Shown: positions 5,768 to 12,250 of the stretch, piece by piece
Numbering within the stretch: position 1 is the first letter of the stretch
Layout: each line of letters opens with the position of its first letter
From: JAXHTH01 sp034211115
GTDB taxonomy: Bacteria > Planctomycetota > Phycisphaerae > Phycisphaerales > SM1A02
DNA: 12,250 bases
NCBI GenBank assembly: GCA_034211115.1
Contig: JAXHTH010000068.1
Coordinates: forward strand, 1 to 12,250
Reading direction: 5' to 3'
The notes under the pieces: generated by a model
Databases searched by the model: none
Told to the model about the DNA's origin: nothing
What the model saw: only the letters and a program-made list of their open reading frames with translations
Translations under genes and position numbers: made by a program

Positions 5768-7608
5768 TGAAGAAGGCATCGTGGCATCGTGGCATCATGG
5801 CATCGAGGGGCGGAAGTGACATGGCATCGTGGCATCGTGGCATCATGGCATCAAGGGGCGGAAGTGACATGGCATCGTGGCATCGTGGCATCATGGCATC
5901 AAGGGGCGGAAGTGACATGGCATCGTGGCGCCGTGGCATTGTGGCATCAAGGGGTGGAAGTGACATGGCATCGTGGCGTCGCGGCATGACGGCATCGAGG
6001 GGGTTCACGCTCACCGAACTCATGATCGCCGTCGCCCTCCTCGTCGGCGTCCTCCTCGCCGTGAGCAAGATCTTCTCCACCACCAGCCGCGTCACCGGGC
6101 TCGGGGCGGCCACCGCGGACGTCATGCAGGAGGCCGCGGCCATCGAGCGCCAGATCCGAGCCGACTTCGGGAAGCTCTCCTACGAAGGTGTCTTTGCCAT
6201 CCGTTGCGTCGCCGTGCCCAACGACATCCACTACAACGCGGATCGGCCCATCCTCCTCAACCCGAACCTCGACCGTGATGCGATCATCCGTTGCGATCAG
6301 CTTCTCTTCTTCACCAACGGTGCTCAGTCGGTCCAGACATATCAGATCGGCCAATACTCCAACAAGAAGGGGCAGGGGACCGCCACCCGCATCTACTACG
6401 GCCATGCCTTCCAGCTCGGCGATCTCGGTGAAGCGTTCGATGATGTGAACCTCACCGCCCACGACCCGCTGGATCGCGTCTATCCCTGGACGGACAGCGA
6501 CTTCGAAGGCCAGGTCAACATGGCCGATACGAATTTCGACCCGAGCGGCAACCTCTTCAACTGGTCTTCGGCGGGCACGATCGAGCTGCCGCCGCGGGAT
6601 GCCCGCACCTGGCTTCTCGCCCGTCAGCCGGTCGCCCTCGTCGATGATGACACCTTCCTGCCGGGCAATGCGGGCAAGACCGTGTATCTCAACCAGGTCA
6701 CCGCCGCCTATTCGATTTTCCTCTGGGAGCCCCTGCTGGGCAACAACTTCCAGATCTTCCAGGGGCGCGTGGACGCCGCGGCGACGCAGCTCAACGACAT
6801 CCGTCGCACCATCCTCAACGTCGATCTGAGCGGGGACCCGGTCGGCAACCCGAACTTCGGCAATCCCCAGCCGTGGATGGATCCGTCTGTCGCCAACGAC
6901 CAGCGCGAACTCATCGCCAACCAGCTTCTCTACTACCCGCGCGCCGAACGCTATCCCCCCAGTATGCACCGCGTCGATCAGGCGCTGTCCAATCACGTTC
7001 TCGGCAGCGCGTGCAGCTCGATCGCCATCGACTGGACGTGGGAAGACGGCAGGGGCGAGGTCCGTGACGCGATGGGCAACATCGCTCAGGACCCCAGCGA
7101 CCAGCCTCTCTTCGGCGTTCGCCTCGAGACCGAACTCACCGGCCTTCCCGGATCGCAGACGCGCGAGCAGCCCTGGTTCGGCATGCCCGATCCCGACCTG
7201 TTCCTCGGGAGCGGAGAGATCGCGCCGGATTACAACCGAGGCGTCGGCGCCTACGGCGACCCGGACTATCGCGAGCTCGATGACGGCTCCGGCTTCTTCA
7301 ATTACAACTGGGCGAACACGATCCCCATCATCGATCCCCCCAACTCCGAAGGCCACCTCAACAACATCGAGCGCGTCTACAGCCCGCTCGCCGGTGTCGT
7401 CGTCTACGAGGCCATCTTCGGCTACAACCAGGATCAGCCGCTTGACGAGACGGGATTCCCGAACCTCGATGTGGGCTACACCCCCTGGCCGTCGGCCGTT
7501 CGCGTCACGCTCACCCTCCACGATCCGGACGGGCGGCTGGAGAACGGTCGCGAGGTCCAGTTCGTCATCAACCTGCCCCCGAGGGCGATCGACATGCCCG
7601 AGCCCTGA
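5767..7608 (+). CDS. gspJ: GspJ/PilW-like minor pseudopilin with repetitive leader, enlarged
   Basis: Minor pseudopilin of 613 residues when started at ATG 5767, which overlaps the previous stop by one base (TGATG). Residues 3-79 are five copies of a 16-residue repeat (MASWHRGIMASRGGSD), the last cut short at ASRG. Then come FTLTEL (Phe80, Glu84 at mature +5) and a hydrophobic helix to about residue 103. EAAAIERQIRADFGKL (122-137) and the C-terminal segment AVRVTLTLHDPDGRLENGRE, then a final strand, match the GspJ/PilW family. GspJ normally has about 200 residues; here the mature part is 534, with an insert rich in Asp, Asn and Pro in which no known domain was recognised. A 79-residue leader would be exceptional. 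The last repeat's ATG at 5965, preceded by the purine stretch 5949-5960, would give an ordinary 13-residue leader (MASWRRGMTASRG). Family call good; true start uncertain. Confidence 0.82.
   Translation: MKKASWHRGIMASRGGSDMASWHRGIMASRGGSDMASWHRGIMASRGGSDMASWRRGIVASRGGSDMASWRRGMTASRGFTLTELMIAVALLVGVLLAVSKIFSTTSRVTGLGAATADVMQEAAAIERQIRADFGKLSYEGVFAIRCVAVPNDIHYNADRPILLNPNLDRDAIIRCDQLLFFTNGAQSVQTYQIGQYSNKKGQGTATRIYYGHAFQLGDLGEAFDDVNLTAHDPLDRVYPWTDSDFEGQVNMADTNFDPSGNLFNWSSAGTIELPPRDARTWLLARQPVALVDDDTFLPGNAGKTVYLNQVTAAYSIFLWEPLLGNNFQIFQGRVDAAATQLNDIRRTILNVDLSGDPVGNPNFGNPQPWMDPSVANDQRELIANQLLYYPRAERYPPSMHRVDQALSNHVLGSACSSIAIDWTWEDGRGEVRDAMGNIAQDPSDQPLFGVRLETELTGLPGSQTREQPWFGMPDPDLFLGSGEIAPDYNRGVGAYGDPDYRELDDGSGFFNYNWANTIPIIDPPNSEGHLNNIERVYSPLAGVVVYEAIFGYNQDQPLDETGFPNLDVGYTPWPSAVRVTLTLHDPDGRLENGREVQFVINLPPRAIDMPEP
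5773..6003 (+). repeat. Five-copy 48-bp tandem repeat built from octamers
   Basis: Units lie at 5773-5820, 5821-5868, 5869-5916, 5917-5964 and 5965-6003 (last unit 39 bases). Each unit has three GCATCNNG-type octamers, then a purine-rich stretch (A/G-AGGGGYGGAAGTGAC) and the next ATG. Units 2 and 3 are identical. Unit 1 differs from them at 2 bases, unit 4 at 5, and unit 5 at 6 of 39. The period keeps the frame (16 codons), while the inner octamer does not. Divergence rises towards the cleavage site, suggesting that unit 5 is the oldest and units 2-3 the newest. Confidence 0.97.
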
Positions 7609-7687
7609 CCCGGGCGACCGGCCGTGCCGGGCCGCGTCCCGCGCCGCGTCCGTCCCGAGGCATGCACCGATTCCGGGGGCCGGGAGC

Positions 7688-7693
7688 GAGGAG
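7688..7693 (+). promoter_or_regulatory. Shine-Dalgarno of the gspK-like gene
   Basis: GAGGAG lies eight bases before ATG 7702, within the 93-base gap after gspJ. The rest of the gap (7609-7687) is GC-rich; a CCCGG/CCGGG pair could form a short stem, but no T-run follows and no promoter was recognised. Confidence 0.75.
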
Positions 7694-7701
7694 TTTGAGT
7701 C

Positions 7702-10700
7702 ATGATGAAACCGACAGGACACAACCCGGCGCATCGACGGAACGCCCGACGCGGCAACACGATGATCCTCGTGGCCGGCATCCTCGCGTTGCTCGTCGTC
7801 ATCGCCGCCGCGTACATCACCCGCACGCAGGGCGGGCGGGTCACCGCCACTGCGGTCCAGCATTCCGCGACGCGGGACAACAACGCGGGCATCATCGCCG
7901 ACACCATCGCCGAGGAGATCGCCGGCGCCCTGTTCGCCGATCCGGTGAACCCCGATGATCAGTTTTGGGCGCTGGGGCTCGCCGATTCGAACGCCCGCCG
8001 CCTTTCGCCCGAACCGGATGCCCTGCGCTACAGCGTCGATCGTGACGCCAACCAGAACGGCCGGCCGGACTTCCCGTACAACTTCGCCCCGTACCACACC
8101 GTGCCCTTCACGAACTGGCCCGACGACCTGACCGGGCTCTCGAGCGGCTGGCCGAAGGGCCCCGGCGCACCCAACGGTCTGGAGCGTGTCTCGGGCGTGA
8201 GCCCGATCTGCGAGGGAAACCCCGTCGGGAATCCGGGCTTCGGCGACACGCGGTGGTTGCGGGACACCGAGCCTCTGCGCTGGAACGTTGATCCTCTGAA
8301 CGATCCGATGAACGACGCCTTCAGGCACTGGCGCCATCTCACCAACCTCTCACACCCGAACAACGCCTTCCGCATCGTCAAGGGGATTCACGATGTAAGC
8401 GGCACCGGTGATTGGGGTGATGATCTCGGTGGCGGCATTATCACGAACTTGAATTACCCTTTCGAACAGTGGCTGGTCAGCGTGTCTCCGGGGGTCAACT
8501 ACGGTGCGACCGGAGACGCCGTCCTTCCTCCTCAGAACATCTTCGATACTCAATGGTGGCAGTGGTTCAACAACTACGAGTTTGTCTACAAGAACGACTC
8601 GTTCGGAAACCTACTCCAGCGACCGCCGCAGAACCTGTACAATCTCAATGATCTTGACGCGGATGGGTTTGCGCTCGAAGAAGGCCACCGACCCCAGGAC
8701 GAGTTCGTGCCCGGCACGGCCCGCTGGACGGTGTCCCGGATGCTCGCGGATGCCGACGGCGACGGGTTCACCGATTCCTTCTGGTTCACCGCGCCCACGC
8801 CGATCGAGCGCGGCGTGCGGCAGATCGTCGCCGTCTCCATCGTCGACAACAGCGCCCTGCTCAACCTGAACGTCGCGACGCGTACGAGTCCGCGCACCAC
8901 CGCGGGCGAGACGCCGGCCGATCTTTCGCTCTGCGGGCAACAGCTTGACACCGAGCCGATCCCCAACGACCCGAACTGGAACGTCGGTTTCTTTGACAGT
9001 TTCAACAACCGTGGGCGGTACTTCGATTATCCCGGCGGCAATCCGTACGACGGTGTTTTGCGCATCAGGTGGAACCCGAACCGCTGGGACGTCTTCCGCA
9101 CCGAGATGGGTGTGCTTCTCCCCGACGGGCTGACCCTGCACCCGGCGTTCGTCGAGGGCGACGGCGGGTGGTGGGAACCGCTCCATCGCCGCTGGTACTG
9201 GCTGTACGCCGGCAGTCGTCCCTTCACCGCCTCCTGGGGACTCACGCCCTTCACCCTCGCCGATGAACTCGAGCTGCGCATGTACCACGGCCAGAACTAC
9301 CCGTGGATCTTCAGCCGCCTCGAGGGCGCTTTCGGCGCGAGCAACTTCACGAATGATTACGAGTTCCTGCGATCACCGACCTGGTACGAGGAATCCACGC
9401 CTTATCTCGATCAGCTCAACAACACGGAGCTGATGCACGATCATCGCCGCAAGCTGGCCGTCTACAACGGTGCGCGGAACGATGAGCTTCCGCCCTGGCT
9501 GCGCTGGCGCTGGCGCGTCGATGCCAACCCCGCCTTCGTCGACCTGCCGCAGGTCGTCGACAACGAAATGGTCGTCGAGCCCGAGGCGATGGATCGCTTC
9601 CTGATGCAGTCCCGCCGGAAGCTGGATCTGCGCGAGATGTCGCCTCTGATCCTCGGCGATCTCGATCTCGGTTTCCGCTATCTGCACGAGCGCCTGCCCT
9701 GGACGCTGCTCAACATCTTCGCCGACGGCGATGAGCTGGGCAATCTCTGGGACACCCCGCCCTCGAGTGCTGGCTCGTACTTCGGTTCCTACACGGGTGG
9801 TTCGGACGATGTGGACGAGCTGCGCGAACTCGCCGCGGCGTACACGGCCAACATCCTCGCCTACCGTGATGCCGATGCCGACGCCCCGTTATATGACGAT
9901 TACGGCCCGGGTGGTTCCGGCCAGGTCGGCGCGATCCCGCTCCCGGAATGGGGGGAGACGGAGCCGGAGGATGAGACGATCCGATACCTCGGCATGGAGC
10001 GCCAGCCGTTCCTCCTCGAAGCGTTCATCGGGCATGTGTATGAGCCGGAGAGCGTGACTCCGCCGCAGGGGACACTCGGATGGCTCAACAACGGAGCGCC
10101 CATCCTCCTCTCCACCCAGGACTGGGACGACGATGGCACGGCGGAGACCGTACCGTCCAAGACGCTCGTCATCGTCCAGATCGCCAATCCTTACGCCGAG
10201 CCGATCATCCTCGCCTCCGACGACGGCGGCGGCGGTCCCGATCCCGACTTCCCGTATGAGTACCGGCTCGATGTGCTCGGTGAAGAGCCCGTCTCGTTGA
10301 GCACGATCGCGCGGGCGGAGGCGCCGACGGTCGATTTCGACGGCGATGGTGACGTGGAGTATTACCTTCCGCCCGCCCGCGATAACCGCCCGACGACGAT
10401 GATCGTGTATTCGATTCCCTACGATCCCAATTCCGGCATCACCCAGGGCCACGTGCGGGACTTCTTCGATCTCACGACGCTTGACCATCCGCAGCAGGAC
10501 CTGCCCGACTTCCCGGGCCACACGATCATTGCGGACCTTCGATACCCGGGGTATGGCATCGATCCCTGGAGCGATGATCGCAGCCAGTATGACGGGCTCA
10601 ACCCCGACAGCATCGAGGATACGATCCGGCTCGTGCGGGTCGATACGCGCACGAATCCGTTCAGCGAGGTCGTGATCGATCGCATGGACGGTCCCGATGA

Positions 10701-12250
10701 ATCCGGCGTGGACTTCGAGTTCCTCGAGGGCGTGGTGGCGATGGGCGATGATTCGAACATGCTTCCCGCGTGGGAGGATCTGGGGGTGATTCCGCCCCCG
10801 GACGGCACGGACTTCTTCCCCATCCCGAACAACCAGCCTGACCCGCTTCCGTCGCATTACATGCAGTGGCGCAGCGTTGTCCGGGCGTGGGGGCGCGATG
10901 ACGACGCCGTCCTCCCCGCCGTCAGCGATCCGGACGAGATCAACCCGCGCTACATCTCGGCGCGCAAGAAGATACGCATTCCCGAGGTGTCGCCGCAGGG
11001 ACCGGACGGCTCCGGCCTGGATCCCCGTGGCGAGAAGCATTACACAGACGGGAACGTCTTCAACATCGGCGACGATCCGGAGCAGGACCCGGGCTACGTG
11101 CCGCCGGTCTACTGGCCGTGGTTTACCGTCGTCATCAACAACCGGCCCGGCGGGCTGCCCGATTACTCGCGCAAGCCGACCTTCTTCGACATGAACGTGC
11201 CGCGCGTCGGCGGGGACCCGCACAACGAGCCCGATCAGTGGCTGTATCCCGACAAGGGCTTCTATCACAGCCCCTATGCGCTGCAGATGCTTCAGAAGGA
11301 CGGCGACTTCCAGCAGGTGGGCGAGCTGCTCAACGTCTGGCTCTACGGACATAAGCTCGAGTTCGAGCTCGACGTCTACAACGAGACGCTCGAGACCTTC
11401 TCCGAGCGAATCTTTCGGGAGCAGGAGGAGCCCGACTACGGCGACGACGATCTCTACGTGAACCGTCTGCGCCCGGGCAAAGTGGTGGGGATGCCCACGA
11501 TCCCTCCCAACGATCCGGGACAGAACTACCCGTACGATCCCCAGCACGCCGTGGCCCCCATGCCCGCGGGCCTGCGCTTGCTGGATGCATTCGTCTGTGA
11601 CGGTCCGGGCGTGAACTACAACGGCGACCCTGCGTTCGCGAACCAGTACTACTTCAACAACGCGATCGGTTTCGGCGGCCGCCTCACGCCGGGACTGATC
11701 AACATCAATACGGCGCCCGTCGAAGTCCTCCGCACGCTTCCTCAGTGGTACAAGATCATTCACAAGAGCGCGGCCGACGTTTCGCCGGCCGTGCCGTACG
11801 AAGACTATCCCCGTTGCACGCTCCCGGAGACAGTCATCAGCTATCGCGAGCGATTCCTCAACAACCAGTTCAACTTCCTCGGGTTCGATGGTGGACCGCC
11901 GTACGCGGTGCGTGAGAACCTGCTGGATGATGATGAGCATGATGAGGACCACCGCGGCGACCGCGGATATGCATCCCTTGGAGAACTGCGACTGCTGCGA
12001 GAAGAGGGGAACCGCGTCCAATCCGTCTTCACGTCTCCCGATACGCCCGACGATTTCCAGCTCATGGAGGATTCCTGGCGCGTGGACTTCCTCGCCGCAG
12101 ACGGCGTCAGCCCCTTCACGTACTTCGGCAACACGACACCCTGCGCCTACCTCGGTACGGACGTCGTCGGCGTGGACCGGTATGTAGACATCGGTGACGG
12201 CGTGGCGGACGATGCGGAAGAGGCCAACATGCTCCTCGCGGGGGCGAGCA
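7702..12250 (+). CDS. gspK: Giant GspK-like minor pseudopilin, 3' end outside window
   Basis: The frame is open from ATG 7702 to the right edge: 1516 complete codons and no stop. GspK is normally about 300-330 residues and caps the pseudopilus. An 18-residue basic leader ends ARRG, followed by the hydrophobic helix NTMILVAGILALLVVIAAAY (19-38). There is no Glu at mature +5, as is typical of GspK. Both GspK hallmarks are present but far apart: VSIVDNSALLNLN (about 377-389), and GLININTAPVEVLRTL (1331-1346), followed by YASLGELRLL (1423-1432). Between them lie segments such as ELAAAYTANILAYRDADA (709-726) and ERQPFLLEAFIGHVYEP (about 767-783). From memory these resemble conserved stretches of large planctomycete hypothetical proteins. 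Calcium-loop-like motifs occur at 319-323 (DLDADG context), 350-355 (DADGDG), 807-812 and 878-884. GAGGAG supports the start. Membrane-anchored and periplasmic by inference. Confidence 0.85.
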   Translation, partial: MMKPTGHNPAHRRNARRGNTMILVAGILALLVVIAAAYITRTQGGRVTATAVQHSATRDNNAGIIADTIAEEIAGALFADPVNPDDQFWALGLADSNARRLSPEPDALRYSVDRDANQNGRPDFPYNFAPYHTVPFTNWPDDLTGLSSGWPKGPGAPNGLERVSGVSPICEGNPVGNPGFGDTRWLRDTEPLRWNVDPLNDPMNDAFRHWRHLTNLSHPNNAFRIVKGIHDVSGTGDWGDDLGGGIITNLNYPFEQWLVSVSPGVNYGATGDAVLPPQNIFDTQWWQWFNNYEFVYKNDSFGNLLQRPPQNLYNLNDLDADGFALEEGHRPQDEFVPGTARWTVSRMLADADGDGFTDSFWFTAPTPIERGVRQIVAVSIVDNSALLNLNVATRTSPRTTAGETPADLSLCGQQLDTEPIPNDPNWNVGFFDSFNNRGRYFDYPGGNPYDGVLRIRWNPNRWDVFRTEMGVLLPDGLTLHPAFVEGDGGWWEPLHRRWYWLYAGSRPFTASWGLTPFTLADELELRMYHGQNYPWIFSRLEGAFGASNFTNDYEFLRSPTWYEESTPYLDQLNNTELMHDHRRKLAVYNGARNDELPPWLRWRWRVDANPAFVDLPQVVDNEMVVEPEAMDRFLMQSRRKLDLREMSPLILGDLDLGFRYLHERLPWTLLNIFADGDELGNLWDTPPSSAGSYFGSYTGGSDDVDELRELAAAYTANILAYRDADADAPLYDDYGPGGSGQVGAIPLPEWGETEPEDETIRYLGMERQPFLLEAFIGHVYEPESVTPPQGTLGWLNNGAPILLSTQDWDDDGTAETVPSKTLVIVQIANPYAEPIILASDDGGGGPDPDFPYEYRLDVLGEEPVSLSTIARAEAPTVDFDGDGDVEYYLPPARDNRPTTMIVYSIPYDPNSGITQGHVRDFFDLTTLDHPQQDLPDFPGHTIIADLRYPGYGIDPWSDDRSQYDGLNPDSIEDTIRLVRVDTRTNPFSEVVIDRMDGPDESGVDFEFLEGVVAMGDDSNMLPAWEDLGVIPPPDGTDFFPIPNNQPDPLPSHYMQWRSVVRAWGRDDDAVLPAVSDPDEINPRYISARKKIRIPEVSPQGPDGSGLDPRGEKHYTDGNVFNIGDDPEQDPGYVPPVYWPWFTVVINNRPGGLPDYSRKPTFFDMNVPRVGGDPHNEPDQWLYPDKGFYHSPYALQMLQKDGDFQQVGELLNVWLYGHKLEFELDVYNETLETFSERIFREQEEPDYGDDDLYVNRLRPGKVVGMPTIPPNDPGQNYPYDPQHAVAPMPAGLRLLDAFVCDGPGVNYNGDPAFANQYYFNNAIGFGGRLTPGLININTAPVEVLRTLPQWYKIIHKSAADVSPAVPYEDYPRCTLPETVISYRERFLNNQFNFLGFDGGPPYAVRENLLDDDEHDEDHRGDRGYASLGELRLLREEGNRVQSVFTSPDTPDDFQLMEDSWRVDFLAADGVSPFTYFGNTTPCAYLGTDVVGVDRYVDIGDGVADDAEEANMLLAGAS

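Noticed and set aside
5773..6003. CRISPR array
   Set aside because: The units are contiguous 48-bp copies with no unique spacers, and they are in frame with a gene.
5733..6143. Reverse-strand peptide with repeated MPRCHDAMSLPPLDA
   Set aside because: This is the reverse complement of the gspJ leader repeat. The repeat is open in several frames because of its octamer composition, and there is no evidence for a separate gene.
7612..7645. Possible terminator hairpin after gspJ (CCCGG/CCGGG)
   Set aside because: The stem is only five bases in very GC-rich sequence and no T-tract follows.
5947..8337. Antisense open frame of 796 codons opposite gspJ and the start of gspK
   Set aside because: It mirrors the codon structure of the plus-strand genes, has no recognisable motif, and would erase two good family matches. 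The same holds for the antisense frames at 318-1856 and 9889-12021.

Overview
The window is GC-rich, almost fully coding, and every supported gene lies on the plus strand. It looks like part of one long operon for a type II secretion (T2SS) or type IV pilus-like machine. The organism is most likely a planctomycete, perhaps of the Phycisphaerae class. That placement is inferred from the Arg-Arg-Ala/Gly-Phe-Thr-Leu-Val-Glu style prepilin leaders, the greatly enlarged minor pseudopilins, and DxDGDG-rich giant GspK-like proteins. No rRNA or other marker gene is present to confirm it.

Layout, left to right: the C-terminal end of a GspE/PilB-type assembly ATPase (1-463); the inner-membrane platform protein GspF (516-1814); a GspG-like pseudopilin (1868-2887); a second GspG-like pseudopilin (2884-3657); a GspH/FimT-like pseudopilin with a TTG start (3654-4559); a GspI/PilV-like pseudopilin (4556-5767); a GspJ/PilW-like pseudopilin whose leader is a five-copy tandem repeat (5767-7608); and a giant GspK-like protein that runs off the right edge (7702 onward, at least 1516 codons). 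The order E-F-G-(extra G-like)-H-I-J-K is the classical gsp order with one added pseudopilin. The four junctions from 2884 to 5767 are overlaps of one to four bases, implying translational coupling. GspE-GspF, GspF-GspG and GspJ-GspK are separated by 52, 53 and 93 bases.

Working model: the ATPase drives GspF, which assembles pseudopilins into a short periplasmic filament. H, I, J and K form the tip complex and the G-like proteins the shaft. Secretin, GspC, GspL, GspM and prepilin peptidase genes are not in the window.

Two things stand out. First, an octamer-based repeat (GCATCGTG/GCATCGAG/GCATCATG) lies just inside the start of two consecutive genes. In gspJ it has grown into five 48-bp units, giving a predicted 79-residue leader or a series of alternative start codons. 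Second, all the minor pseudopilins are far larger than their usual relatives. In the GspK-like protein, the two conserved Asn-Leu-Asn motifs are about 950 residues apart. No RNA genes, CRISPR arrays, transposases or convincing terminators were seen, and there is no gene-free stretch above 100 bases.
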